The notes below the pieces were generated by a model. The model saw only the letters and a list, made by a program, of their open reading frames with translations, was not told where the DNA came from and searched no databases. The translations under genes were made by a program, and so were the position numbers. From Angiostrongylus vasorum (taxonomy: Eukaryota; Nematoda; Chromadorea; Rhabditida; Metastrongylidae), in assembly GCA_018806985.1 (NCBI GenBank), contig JADANN010000461.1:620001-684000 (forward strand): DNA of 64,000 nucleotides. Reading direction: 5' to 3'. This document shows positions 1 to 12,383 of the stretch, piece by piece; the first letter of the stretch is position 1; the number at the start of each line of letters is the position of its first letter.

Positions 1-84
1 AACAGTATTTTCATAGTGCAGTTTCGATAATAGTCAGATAGAGTTCCCTCCGTAGGACGTGTCCACTCCTTCGTCGACGAGCGC

Positions 85-540
85 TTATAGGATTACATTC
101 TTTTCGACATTGTCAAAAAAGCTTTTTCACAGTTGACAAAGGTTAGGGCTAGAGGGAGGTGGTATTTCCGACAAACTTCGACGAACACTGTTTGGAATTT
201 GCTGTAGAGTTTCCAAATAACTGATGCAGTGGGTTTCCCAGTACTGTCACAAGAACCGATATCAGCTCGGGGTTTAATAAAAGCGGAAATCAGTTGTAGT
301 GTCCACACAGGCACCACAAAACTCTTACGTTTGGACGAAAAATGGCAGCGGAGATCGTTTTGTAAGGTTCTTTTTACTGCCCACTTTAATCATTCGTTCT
401 CAATGGTTATTATATGTAGGAAGAGATTGTGAAAGATAACTGAACGGTGTGGCGCTCTGCAAAAGACTGTAGATATTCGTTCAGGTATCTTTATCTTTTC
501 CCAGAGCCGACACCTCGTCTGGATGCTAAACTCGGCAAAA
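85..540 (-). mobile_element. RTE-type LINE remnant
   Basis: Minus-strand translation contains EVCRKYHLPLALTFVNCEKAF, matching the E-x-x-R-E-Y-x-x-P-L-x-L-x-F-x-D-x-x-K-A-F block of RTE reverse transcriptases. The catalytic Asp of that block has become Asn. Degenerate. Confidence 0.45.
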
Positions 541-639
541 CATGTGACATTGGTTTAGAGGTAGATTGATGTTTGGTTTTTTTCAACTGCCTTTAGAATT
601 TAAGAGTTAATATTCTGTTACGAATGGTTATAGCTTCAA

Positions 640-870
640 CACAGAATTCTGTTTAACCTCGGCATAGTTTATCGATCTCTCGGTTTATGGATAAGCTTCC
701 GGGAGGGTATTACAAATTTTTACTATAGCTAACGTTTCGAAACCATTTTCTTGTTCTTCAAAGCAATAATGATTCGAGTCGAGTGTCCACAGCATTTTGC
801 TTTTTCCTGATTCTCTTTGCGAAGTGGGTCTTTCTGGACGTATCGAGTCAACTGAAGTGGAACATCGCAT
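640..870. repeat. Family E element, degenerate
   Basis: Shares cttcaaagcaataatgattc and gagtcgagtgtccacag with 9.7 kb. Confidence 0.4.
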
Positions 871-1289
871 GAATGGAAAAGCCTACATAACAATAACTTG
901 ATATATCCCTTTTACGTGATACCATTCTTGCCTCGCAGAGATGACCTGTCCTCCAGATTTGTAAAAGCCTCGTAGAAGTTTATCAATAAACGGAGACACG
1001 GGATTATGGGGTGAAGATGTTTCATTCTTGAATAGAACTAGTTTCCATAACGAAAATAATCAGAGCAGTATTACTTTCAGGAGTGTTTGTCAGAGATCCC
1101 TGTTATTGTTAAGAACTGCCCATCCATGGCTCTATCCAGATCGAGCAGACGGAAAACTCGAAACTCAGCTAAAGTGGGAACCTTCATCCATTCACCATAA
1201 AAATCATCTTCAGTGTTTTCTAATCGGTAAAGGGACCAATTTCACACTGATCGATATATTTTGAACGCATTGTCAATGATTTATGATAA

Positions 1290-1760
1290 GTGTCGTTTGT
1301 TGCTCAGCTGGTTGGTTGCAATCATCAGCAACCGTCTGTCAAGGAGAGGACCTGGGACCACGGGAGGAGTCTTATGTGAGAAATCTAGCTGGCTGCTATC
1401 GCACCTACAGTAAAAATACAAAGAACTTTTCCATCGACCCCTCTCTATTTCCATAGGAAAAGTGGTGCGACGAGGCGACACAATATCGCCAAAGCTGTTT
1501 ACTGCCGCATTGCAGTGGATAATGAAATCACTCGATTGGAACGAGAAGGACGTATGTATTGATGGAAAAATTCCTATAAAATCTTCCTTTCGCGGATGAA
1601 ATCGTCACCCTTTCGAGGAGTACCAGTGAAGCAAAAGACGATGTTAATCGATCTCGACAACGCGGGGAAAAAAAGAATGCACTACTTATAAATCGGAAGA
1701 AGACCCAGTTAATGAAAATCCATGATGAAACATCGAACCTTGTACTTGTGCACCGAGCGT
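1290..1760 (+). mobile_element. RTE-type LINE remnant
   Basis: The + translation across frames shows VRRGDTISPKLFTAALQWIM, SLDWNEKDVCIDGK and FADEIVTLSRSTSEA. The RT box F-A-D-D is FADE here. Stops and a frameshift interrupt the frame. Confidence 0.55.
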
Positions 1761-3394
1761 TAAATGAATGTGAAAAAACAACATGAACAAGAAATTATGG
1801 AGAAAAAAGAAGACCAGCATGGGTCCTATTCGGACCGCTCTAAGAATCCATCGTCCAACAAACGGACTCGAAACTCTATGCTCACTTTTCGGCGCAATGG
1901 CCCTTCCAGCGATCTGCTATGCGGCAAAGTTAAGTTGACATTTCAATCACATCAAAATTTTTGTGAACTGATCACAAACGCTTAAATGATGTCTTACTTT
2001 AACTTGGCACACACAACGTCTAGCGTCAGTGCACATCTCAGATGTTCGCAACCTATCCCCACTTTAAGACCCAGGAGAATATACATAAATAGCGAAGGCC
2101 CGTAGATGGCCCAGTAACGTCCTAAGAACAACTGATAAAAGATGGGTGAAAAGAACTGTGGAGTGGATTCCAAGAGTATGTAAGCATCTCTCGGACAAGC
2201 TCACATCAACCATCTGCATCTGCTCATCTAATTATTTATGATCTTTGCCCTTTTGTAAATATGGTTAAATTGTTCTGAAACTCGTATTGGTTTATCAAGT
2301 TCATAAACGTCAGTGGTATTGTCATTAGTTATCTTTCTTTTCCATATTTTATTTTTTTTATTGTTTGACCAACCCGGCTTCTCAAATTGTGGGGATCCCG
2401 GAAGTTCTTGCGTCCGATTAAATTCTTCCACATAATCTCGAGATTGGCGTGCCAGGACGTTCCCAGATCTTCATCACATGTAGTTGCCAGCTTTTGTGGA
2501 CTATACGGAGCCAGATGATCCTGGACGAGGCTACCGGCACTTTCTCAGCCCCCCGAAGGGACGAGAAGCTCGGTTTGCCCCGTATTGGGTCGAACTAGCG
2601 GCCTGCTGGTACTAAACGGCATCACTACCATTGCATTACTGGCCCTCACTGCTTTTCTATTATATGTTTAGCAACATTTTATTAAGACTTCTTTAGTCTC
2701 CGGTTTTTGATTTGCTTTTCAATACTCAGTTTGGCAGTTTAGTTCAGCTGCCTTGAAAGACATGATTGGTGGTCATCGACTGATGGTGGAAATCTCAGCC
2801 ACACAGGTACATTTTGAATAACAAGACTCGACTTTTCTTCCGCGAAGAGCTATCGCCTTTCTAGGCTTAAGAAACTACTTTAAAAGTTTTTCTTTACATA
2901 AAATTACCACATAGAATGGTATGTGACTATAATGGAATTTTACAACTTTTGGAGTGTTATAGTTAAAGTTTCATTCTAATTTGAATCTAATGAACCTTGA
3001 AACATTGAAGAAATATATTCGGAAAAGTAGTTGCGAATATTGCTCTGATCCAACAAATTCGTAGAAGTTTTTATGTGTTTGGTTTTGGGTTCGTCTAGAA
3101 AACTCCGATTTCAGATGCTGTGCTTTTTCACACTTCGAAGAATAACGGCTTTCGAGCAAATACCGTTTTGTCGATTTCGACTTAACGATAATACTACAAG
3201 TAAAATCACGGTAAGGATAGATGATTAAGCGCTCCACGTCGATCAACCCCATAAGAACATGCCATGCAGTGGACTCCATTTGTAGAATCATAGAGGTGTT
3301 TGAATGTGAAATCGTTCGCTATTTAAATTAACCAACAGGATTCCACATAGCAATAACTTTCCCAAATATTCATTTCACTGAACGTAAATGGGGC
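1761..3394. other. Unassigned, probably decayed repeats
   Basis: Only a tRNA-like gggtcgaactagcggcc trace near 2586 and a SINE tail fragment at 3228. No exon supported. Confidence 0.3.
3228..3295 (-). repeat. SINE A tail fragment, degenerate
   Basis: cgtcgatcaaccccataag and catgccatgcagtggactcc resemble the SINE tail. Confidence 0.3.
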
Positions 3395-4425
3395 ATCAGA
3401 AACAAATCCGGTTCCTATGAACGTTATTTTCCTAAGACTCAATAGGTGTTGTCGATATCAGCAGAGACTGCCTGGCTACTGCTTAGTGTTGTTAGAACGG
3501 TATTTTCCGCCAAGCGAAGATGATATAGTTGCCGAGCATCGATTTCCACACTTATGTCCCCCTATTACATTTTTTAGCATGACGTTCTCGAGTTCGCTGT
3601 AAGTAATCTTGGCTAGATGGTAATCTTTTTACGTCAAAGTTAGTGTTGTTGTAGAATACTGAGGTTCTGGTTGTGAACTTATAATCTAACCCCTGAGAGA
3701 TCTCTATGCATTAGATAGGTTGTTCACAACTTTCACAACCGCTTGTGTCTCAACTTTGTCAAAAAAATTTTCAAGTCGGAGTAAAAGTGAGATTAGACGG
3801 TCCCGTGTACTCATGACAGTTTGGTTTCGTTTCATTAAAGATGAATATGACCCATTGAAGTACACGAAGCTCTGTTTGCTCATATTATGCCCTTTTGTTC
3901 AGTGTCCGCCAATCCTACTGAGGATGATTGAAGCGAATTGTTTGTAAAGGATAGACGACAGCCAAATTGAGCGATAGTTGACGATATCGCGTGGCTTGTG
4001 AAAGAACACGGTCCTGCTAGTCTTCCATTGACAGAGAACCTCCCATTCTCACAGATAACGTTCGAAGTTCCATGACGGTGTGTTGATAAGGACCCGCGGT
4101 AGATTCTCCAGGTGCTCAAACATATTCCTGACAGCCTGATTTGTGGTTTGTCAATAATGAAATGGTATGTTGGACTTCAGAACGAGAGCGCGCTAGAAAG
4201 ACGTATCTCTGCATCCTGATTTGACTTAGAAGCAAATGGACATGGCGCTCGAAGAAATGAAATGAATTCGCGAATCATCCTCTCCAGTCTCTTTCTTAAA
4301 GCAGTGATTGTCCCACCTGAACTTAGGAATGTGACCATCTCAATCCATATGCAGGCCTCTTCCTCAGCCATTACGGCTATTCTTCTCACTTTAAAGTCTT
4401 CTTTCTTTCTTCTTTTCAAAGCTTT
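3395..4425 (-). mobile_element. RTE-type LINE remnant
   Basis: DNA similarity to the RTE pieces at 6.0 and 39.5 kb (cgatttccacacttatgt; agcatgacgttctcgag), and minus-strand RRIAVMAEEEACIW and GTITALRKRLERMIREF, corresponding to the RTE region upstream of the RT. Heavily decayed. Confidence 0.45.
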
Positions 4426-4719
4426 ATAGGTTCAGACATGAGTTGACGATTACCTGAAGCTCGTCCACTTTCATGTTGGTGCATCAGTTGTTCAATCTCT
4501 GCTGTCTATTTTCCAAAGGAATCAGTTTTTATGCCCGAACTCGTTTTGACGATGATACCCACGCCGTTTACTCCTACACGACCACATGCTACATGAAACA
4601 GTTCTCTTCCAATATCATACATTACGTTTAATAGGTAGTTTATCATTGCCTTGGCCGGTCCACCGACTTTATAATTACGATGGTTAGACTTTATTTGCAG
4701 CCTATTATTTTTTTTCCCT

Positions 4720-4995
4720 AGCAGGGTGTTACGTGAACTATAAGGTGTTATGAGTGAAAGGATGCTGAGATATGACTAGAACTTGGAGCTTCAGTCCGGC
4801 TTCGAACTTGTTATTACCCTTTCCAGGCGATCACGTACTATTCACCACACAAACCAAGGTTTTGCTTTGCGTTTCTCTTAGCTAGTTTTTTACTCTAACG
4901 GTGCTACCAGCAATCACCCATTAACGGGAGTGATCTTGGGAGCACAAATCGGCATTGAACCCGCATTGAACCCAATTAAGCTAGGCTGCAGTCGA
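4720..4995 (-). mobile_element. Family C tRNA-like repeat
   Basis: cttcgaacttgttattacc, aatcacccattaacggga and gcgttcaa-type end. Matches 54150-54420 throughout. Confidence 0.55.
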
Positions 4996-5370
4996 AATTA
5001 GTGTCTTTACCTTTATTTACGGCTTAATCTTTCTTTTTTTTCTTTTTTTGAAGACTTGGGAACACTGTGGCAATGCGCTGGTGCGACTCCGTCCCAGGTC
5101 CACCAAGCTTCCCATCTTACTGCGGTCGAGAATTTCTTAGTGGGGTTATTTGCGAAAAGCTCTTTTCGATTCCCAAGGCTGGTTGCACAGTGATACCAGC
5201 ACTGCAGAGAGAAACGACTCGGTCAACATTTATGGCTATGACATTCATAAAGAAGACTAAACACTTGAGTAGCATCTCAATGCACATGAAAATCGGAAGA
5301 CCTTCGTTGATAACAGATGCGAAAAAAACGGGCTAAATTAAAGAAGTGTTAGGATACGCAGAGTACATGA

Positions 5371-5656
5371 AAAGATAAAAAGGATAAAGCTCTCGGCGTC
5401 GATCAATCCCTGAAGGATGTGCCATGCATTCGAGTTCATTAAGCATCGTTTGGAAGTGATTGAATGCATATCTGGCCTTTACAATGACTCGCGGTGCCCT
5501 ACCGCTATAGCGAGCTAGTGCTGCTATCTTTCCAGACAGGTCTGGTACCAATTTGCGGACCCCCGGAGGGGTAGAAGGCATGGTAGGCCAAGGGCGTGGG
5601 GATCGGTCTCGTGTGTGTGTTGCAGGGTGCCTCCGACCACTGCGCCTCACGCGCCC
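5371..5656 (-). mobile_element. tRNA-derived SINE, family A
   Basis: Head (on the complement) GGGCGCGTGAGGCGCAG, then the CGATCCC-like B box, the conserved body (accagacctgtctgg) and an A/T-rich gataaaaaggataaag tail at the low end. Near full length, about 286 bp. Confidence 0.7.
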
Positions 5657-5759
5657 TCGCAGAATACATAACATCGCGTAATGTAAACAAATCACCGCCT
5701 TTCACCTGCCGTCCGGTTGATTGTCGAGCGACACCAGCGAGCGCCAGTAAATTTTCTAA

Positions 5760-7225
5760 TTCTCCCTTTCTCCCTGCTTTCCCTGCAAGAGTACCCCAGT
5801 AGGCTCCGCACGCTCTAGGAACTCGTTGAGCATCATATCTTTCATCTGTTTTTTCGTGAAGAACTCTGACCATCGGGTCACTTGTCTTCTTGCAGTATGT
5901 TTGGCATCTTGAGGGAATCCAGTTAATAACGGCTCTTGTCCATCCACCGGTTGTCATTCATATGTATTACGTCTCCGGCCCATCTTACCATCGACAGTTT
6001 GGCATACAGAACACCACACCGAAAGCGAAGATGGGGTAGTTGCCGACCATCGATTTTCACTCTCATGTTGTCCCAATATAATGTTCGCATGACGTTCTGG
6101 AGGGTGGCGCTAAATAATTTCGGCGAGAGGTTATCGCGTTGCCTAACATTTTTTGACACCGATGTCAATATCGTTGTAAAATGGTGATATTGATTGTGGA
6201 ATTTCTATATAGCCCATGAAGGATCTTTGTACACTGAGTAGAGGCGCTTTGGCTTCTCAGAGCTTCAATGACTGTTTCTATCTCAACTGGGTCAAAAAGC
6301 TTTCCTTATGCTGATGAGAGCGAAACAGAACGGTCTCTTGTACTCTCGCGACACCTCAACGAATCTTGTTTTCATGTGGATGCGGTCCACCGTACTGAAT
6401 CTTTTTCGAAACCTTGCTTTCTCACCGAGTGAACTCGAGTAGACGACAGACACTAAGCAGACTAGGTGGTAGTTGCGATATCCCAAAAGCTGAGATAAGC
6501 ACGGATAATGCTATGATAGACGCAGAAGTTGTCAACCCTCATCACCATTCCTAAACAATGGAAACGTTTTGTTGGTCTACCACTGAGTGGGAACCTTGCA
6601 TCCTAATAGGTAACATGTGAGAAGCTGAGCCAATATGTTTATGAGGACGGGCCTCTTTCGTCCAGTGTTCTGTGAAACCTGTTTAGGATAACTCGAGTGA
6701 ACTCGAGTAGACGACAGACACTAAGCAGACTAGGTGATTGTTGCCGATATCCCAAAAGCTGAGATAAGCACGGATAATGCTATGATAGACGCAGAAGTTG
6801 TCAACTCTCGTCACCATTCTTAAACAATGGAAACGTTTTGCTGGTCTACCACTGAATAGGAACCTTGCATTCTAATAGGTAACATGTGAGAAGCTGAGCC
6901 AATCTGTTTATGAGGACGGGGGAAAGGTTCTTCAGATGTTCAAATCTTATCCTGTCCAGACCTAGTGTTGCTCGATTCTTCACCGACGAAATAGCAAGTC
7001 GGATTTCGCAGAGGGGATCCGGTAGGAAGACATAACCATCCTCCTTTGTTTCATATGAGGGCAGGAGGTCGTGGCTGTTGAAGAAACTCATGTAGTAATC
7101 CGGAATGATTTTCTCCCTTGCTTTTAGGAAGCTGTAGATCTTCCGTCTGATCGTCAGAATGCAAACATACGTGATGATGAATGCAAATAAATAGAGATGA
7201 AAAACTCTTAAATGCACTGTCGATG
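5760..7225 (-). mobile_element. RTE-type LINE fragment, RT to C-terminus
   Basis: From high to low coordinates the minus strand gives PSYETKEDGYVFLPDP, LGLDRIRFEHLKNLSPVLIN, EVSREYKRPF, VRQRDNLSPKLFSATLQNVM, NMRVKIDGRQLPHLRF, then the C-terminal RVPRACGAYWGTLAGKAG. This is the order of an RTE ORF from the pre-RT region to its end. Frameshifts and a 268-bp-offset internal duplication (6431-6920) show it is dead. Confidence 0.7.
6431..6920. repeat. Tandem duplication inside the RTE fragment
   Basis: Unit 6431-6655 and unit 6699-6920 are nearly identical (start gaactcgagtagacgacag), offset 268 bases with a short spacer. The few differences suggest a duplication after insertion. Confidence 0.75.
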
Positions 7226-7284
7226 GTGGAAAGTGGAAGAAGTCGTTTACGATTTTTTCTTACCAAAGAAAGCAAAGGCTATAA

Positions 7285-7551
7285 AGAATAAAAGATAAAG
7301 CTCTTGGCGTTGTTCAATCCCTGTGGTATACGCCATACATTCGACTTCATTAAGTATCGCTGGAGGTGATTGAATGCATATCTGGCCTTTATAATGACTC
7401 GCTGTGGCTGACCGATGTATCGAGCCAGTGCTACTATTCATCCAGACAAGTCTGGTACCAATTTGCCGACCCCGGAGGGTTGGAGGGCTTGGTGGGCCAT
7501 GGGCGCGTGGATCGCTTCGTGTGTCGCAGTGGCGCCTCCAACCATTGCGCA
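7285..7551 (-). mobile_element. tRNA-derived SINE, family A
   Basis: Full body with tail aaagataaagctcttgg; the head ends in gcgcaatggttggaggcg (complement). Confidence 0.7.
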
Positions 7552-8000
7552 AAGACTATGGCTGTTCCTAATGTAAAATCATTAATACATGTATATGTTA
7601 CAGATTGTCTATCCTGGTTATCAGCTTCGAAAAGCACCAGGAATGATTGACGAACTCCTTGGTGCGCCGTATGAATGCTCTTACGATAGGTTGGAGATGT
7701 TTCTTCATTTTACGAGAGTTCTCGTTCACATATATTGTTAAAGTTATTGAGCAGTTCTGCCGACTGGGTGAACTCGTCTGAACAACACAAATGCACTCCC
7801 ACGTTGTCACTAGAAGTGGTCGCCCATTATCTTGGATCGATGGAAGCTCTGGAGCTTTGGGTTCTTCTTGAAGCTCAACGGCTAATCCTGGCTTAGGTGT
7901 ACAAGTGGTTGAATTTGAAGTCAAATTTCTATTTGCATCACTGACCTGCCGCATTCATACTTCAGTAAGTAACAACCCCTCCACTACGATGAAACCATTA

Positions 8001-8113
8001 ACCCTTTCACGACCAGTCGCGTCGACCGCAATGTGCGTGCACATCTCAATTGCACAGTGACACGCCGTCCGACGACTCCAACATGAGAAAATGGATGTGG
8101 TCACGAAAGGGAT
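8001..8113. mobile_element. 113-bp inverted-repeat element (MITE), 8-bp TSD
   Basis: Ends accctttcacgacca and tggtcacgaaagggat are imperfect inverted repeats. The element is flanked by direct repeats aaccatta at 7993-8000 and 8114-8121. An 8-bp duplication is typical of hAT-type transposition (family knowledge). Confidence 0.65.
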
Positions 8114-8667
8114 AACCATTAGCGGTACAAGGAAGACCAGATCTACTCTCATTATTCTTCGAAGTGGTAAACATACCACTTCTTAGACGCACTTGGGATC
8201 CTTTGGTGCTTCAGTGCCACCTTATTTCACTAGCAGTTACCATGAACAAAGGTGCTCACCTGATTCAGCCAAATTTTCGAGGCTTTAAGTCACTCAGTGC
8301 GGCAACAGTAGATACGGTCAATAAGCTACACTGGGTCGGGTGAAATGACTAGTTTAACGCTTTCGATCTTTCTAACGGTTTTGAAGTGACGATATTCACG
8401 GGTAAGCTCTATAATTAGATCGCAGCTTGGACTATAAGCCTGTTACTGAACAAGAATGATTCCAGTTTTTGCCCGGATCCGTGCTGTCATGGCGTCTTGT
8501 CGTCCTCGCCATTATTCTTAACGCGATCATGTTCTCTCAACAAATGTCTAAACAAGGATCGATGCAGAATTGAGGTGTTCTTTTTTCATAGACCCAGTCT
8601 TTAATGTTTGAATTTCATATTTTCTAGAAACTTATTCATTTCGTCGGTCGTTATTCCTGATATTACC

Positions 8668-8991
8668 CCAACATAATCTCCGATTTCCGGAGTTTTGCTG
8701 GTTTAGCTATTGTTTCCCTGGAGTCCCGAGGTCAGCTTAACCAAAGTCTGCTCTAGGTCGTCATCACCACAGGCAGTGGCAGCACTTGTGGATCAGAGGA
8801 AGATTTGCCACCATGCGACTAATTCGATACCAGGACGGTGGCATTGGTTTACTCCCTAGCTAGGCTTCCTGATAGAAAAGCCGGACTCCTCAACTTGGAA
8901 GACCCTACCGTGGGAATGAATCCTCCCGCTGTAAATCGCATATCGACACCCAGGAACATCTCCCAGCCACGATAAGGCGGTAAATCGTTGG
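8668..8991. repeat. Interspersed repeat family B
   Basis: Shared blocks: cttgtggatcagaggaag, gataccaggacggtgg, tggtttactc and cacccaggaac. Ends in gataaggcggtaaatcgttgg. Confidence 0.6.
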
Positions 8992-9160
8992 GACGGACAT
9001 TCTAACCATCATCCTTAATTCTGGCTAGGTTGAATCCTTTCCACTGGGGCTTTCAAAACGTTCCAAAGTGTCACATCGTCTCCAACATCAACTCACCTTG
9101 ATTCAGTAACTTTCTGCGGATTTCTATGAATACCATAAGACTTCATATCATTTGTTTCAG

Positions 9161-10025
9161 CATGAATTTAACGACAATTTCCCAGCGATGCGCAAAAATC
9201 ACTGGAATATCACCTGTCCATGTGGTCGAGGCCTAATGTATCGCTCGGATGTCGAGACATGTGTTCATGCTGATCTCTGCAGTGAAGTGGACAGATGTCC
9301 AGGTAGGTAAGAACTCACTCGTTCTTCCGTCGACTACCTTTCCAGACCTTACTTGCAAAGACCGCTCGTAAATGTACCAGTAAAGTGGAGTTGGACAGAT
9401 CCTCAACGACGTTTTTGGCATTGCCAGAATTCGTCATGCTGATATTAATGTGACTGATAATCATTGTTTTAAGTGACGTTCGACTGTGTTAACACCATTG
9501 CAGACCCAGGTTTCAAATGCATATGTCAACTGGGATTTATTAAAGACGTGAGTAAGTCTATTACCAACACTTCTCTAAACCGACTTCCACTCAATCTCGA
9601 CATTGGTAATCAATACCTTTTTGGATTGTTCAGCCTACAAAAAGGTTGTTATAAAATCAATATTCAGCTAACGTTTTTTGCGCTATGGTCCTCTTCAAAG
9701 CCGTGGTGATTCGAGTCGAGTGTCCACAGTTGTTCATTGTTTTTTAGTTGGCTCTTCGCACTCGTCGACAATTGACTCGAAACCTAGTCGAATAGAAAAT
9801 TTTTAACAAATTCATACAGGCTGAACAGCCCAAAAATACATGGACTATTCTTTGTCATCAGTTCATTGGAGGTTCAATCCTTTCAGAGCACTTGTTACTC
9901 TCGGATTTCAGATGAACATTTAGGTTTCCCACTAGAAACTACACCCATATCTACTTTCTTCCATAGTGGGAATCAGTTTTCAGGACAATGACAAATGTAT
10001 TCCTGATCGGCATGTCCTCAGCTGA
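9161..10025 (+). CDS. EGF-like protein gene, 3' exons
   Basis: Three exons join in phase: 9161-9302 (acceptor tttgtttcag, donor CCAG|GTAGGT), 9474-9547 (donor GAC|GTGAGT) and 9984-10025 (acceptor gttttcag, stop TGA). The protein end contains ITCPCGRGLMYRSDVETCVH, an ADLC/DRC segment, then DCVNTIADPGFKCICQLGF and DNDKCIPDRHVLS-stop. The C-x-C-x(n)-G-F-x(n)-C spacing is that of EGF-like domains, found in secreted or surface proteins. The 5' exons were not found; they may lie upstream of a repeat-rich stretch or outside the window. No transmembrane segment follows the last cysteine, so this end is extracellular or secreted (inference). Confidence 0.6.
9620..9835. repeat. Family E element, degenerate
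   Basis: ttcagctaacgttttttg, tcttcaaagccg, gattcgagtcgagtgtcc and a partly complementary right arm (caattgactcgaaac). It lies in the last intron of EGF gene 1. Confidence 0.45.
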
Positions 10026-10392
10026 TTGGCATGGATTTGCGTTCAGTGAGCCTCATCCTAAACTGTCGATAAGAAGTGGGATTCTTATCTCTACTTGTGT
10101 ACCACTCATCCTCACTTACTTTAGTGAACACTTGTATTTCTGATCTACTTCAGATACATTCTAAATTTTCTGGTTACTTTAATGTTGGGTCATCTCATTC
10201 CATATGTTTATTTGTTGTTCATCACCATATCAGTCTAAGATATTTCCATTTCCTAAAGCGGTCGTTAATGCTTTGCTCAGAATCGCTTCGAAGCCGTCAT
10301 TATGACCACGAAATTCATGTACCATATTCTTTGTTTATGATTCGGCAATAAATGAAAAACTGTTCTACAGAAAGACGACCTGCACATCGAAA

Positions 10393-10780
10393 CACTTGGA
10401 CACTTGGACGGCCCGTCCTCACTGGTTGCGCGGGCCTCAGTACAATCTCCAGTTCTCGGAGTTCTGCCGGTTTAGTCATTGTTTCCCTAGAGTCCTGAGG
10501 TCAGCCTGGTCAAAGTCTGCCTCAGGTCGTCATCACCACAGGCAATCGCCGTTCTTGTGGATCAGAGGAAGATTTGCTACCATAGGACTAGTTTGATACA
10601 AGGACAGTCGTGGATCCTGGTATTGGTTTACTCTTAGCTGGGCTTCCTGATGAAAACGTCGAATCCCTCCGATTGTAAGACCCTTCCCTAAGCAAGAATC
10701 CCCCTGTGGATTGTAGCCCCGCACGCAGGAACACCTCCTAACCACGATGAGGCGGTAAACCGTTGCGAGACACATCGAAA
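10393..10780. repeat. Family B repeat, long copy
   Basis: Starts acttggacacttggacggcc and ends acgatgaggcggtaaaccgt. It contains all family B blocks. Confidence 0.65.
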
Positions 10781-12245
10781 TACGGAGTAGTAACTCAGCT
10801 GATAACAACTGAACACGACGACAAGAACTTCAATCTCGCCAGGATATAGATCTGCACAAGTATAGCCACCCATATGACGTTCAAGTACACATGAATATTA
10901 CCAACTAAATATAACCTCTAAACACGATTCAAAGCCCCAGATTTCACCTCAGAAGATGTAGACATACAAAATAATCGCGACGGGACAGAGGTGAACAGAT
11001 ATTTTGCTGGTGCACCTCACAAACTTTTGAAGATAAGCTTCCTTTGCAGTATCGAAATGCGTGGCCAACTCAGAGGGCCTACGTACTGGAACACGGTTTA
11101 GACCACGGCAATAGTGGAAGATGGTGACTCACAGACAGATTAATCAGCGTGTAGTAAATGTCTAATGTACACTCCTTCGAGACAACAGGTTAATGTGCCA
11201 CTTCCTTGAAATTTATAGTCCAGAGCAAACTGCTGCTAAACACCAAATTATATAAGAACCGATCCTACCATGCAGCAACAATACTGTACCGGGAGAATTC
11301 AAAGCATTCATTACGTGATAAATAAGGAGATACGCATAACAACGATAATGACAAGCCCTCCTTTGTGGGGAGATACAGGATTGATTATTACGAAGTGCAA
11401 TTATTATTCAAAACAGCACAGCCCTTATATCAAGGTACAAAAGAAATCTATATACGAAGAATGAGAAGAAAACACGTCTTCTATACACGAGATACTTGAG
11501 ATGAAAAGAGGCGAAAACATCAAACCGAATAAGGAAACACACCCAGCCATATTCAAGAGGAGACTATGCTTCTAACAAGATTCTCTGTTCAAACTTCAAC
11601 AATCACACAGCATGCCAGCAATAGCCGTATGAGCGCCGTTCACATGAGATAATGTAAGAATACAAAAAATCACGCTACAACCTTGGCCGCCATTTAAACA
11701 GAAAGACGTAATTCACTCTGATTAAAATAAAGCTTAACACAGAGAAACATACTAATCTCCCACTCTCGTTAACCACCTAGTGGATTACAAGAACACATGG
11801 AACATGATCCCAGTAATACGCACTCCACTCTAACAATGCACCATACATACAGTACATACACGCAAGGAATACAATGAATTATTTGACCAATGCCAACATT
11901 AACAGCAAGTCGGCCTTGGGAATTAGTGCATGCGACATAGTTTACGCCCTATGTGTAGTACAAAACATCTACATTTAATTAGTCGAATGATGTACAGGGC
12001 GTATGTAAAAACAACTGAGTAATGCTCTAAGTGCCGTCATCATTTATAACCACATTAAACAATCTGAGTATACGATAACTCGACGCATTTAGCTTATACT
12101 CTCAACTGATGAATAACGAATAGGAATCCAACAGCGTTACGAAATGTACGCAACAGATAACGGTGGTTGTACAGTAAAGTCTATACTATACTGCTGCGGT
12201 ATAAAAACTACTACCATCTGGAACAGCAACGTCCACAAATGTTAA
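10781..12245. other. AT-rich intergenic stretch
   Basis: No convincing exon, repeat family or RNA gene seen. It separates the ends of EGF gene 1 (+) and the BEN gene (-), which converge here. Confidence 0.4.
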
Positions 12246-12383
12246 CTAGCGGTTTAATAATGCGTTCCTGTTTATAGCAGAGATTGCGTAGCTCATCTTA
12301 CTCTTCGTTTCAGCTACCGTTCTTGTTGGAAAACGGAAGTTCAGGATATCCTTTAACCATTCTCGGCGATCTTCGTCCTGATC
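12246..12383 (-). CDS. BEN domain 4, second-half and terminal exon
   Basis: Acceptor gaagtttag, phase 0 in, stop TAG at 12246. It encodes DQDEDRREWLKDILNFRFP and then SYAISAINRNALLNR before the stop. DQD, R-E-W-L, RFP and A-I-N-R are kept, but the W-K-x-C motif has become M-S-Y-A. No AATAAA was seen within 120 bases; an ATTAAA occurs about 270 bases further on. Confidence 0.64.
   Translation of the reverse strand, partial: DQDEDRREWLKDILNFRFPTRTVAETKSKMSYAISAINRNALLNR

Noticed and set aside
7598..7954. 118-codon minus frame with plausible text
   Set aside because: No convincing acceptor, donor or family; it overlaps the edge of a SINE and is probably chance or a relic.
9233..9421. 62-codon minus frame
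   Set aside because: Shadow of the EGF gene 1 exon on the opposite strand.
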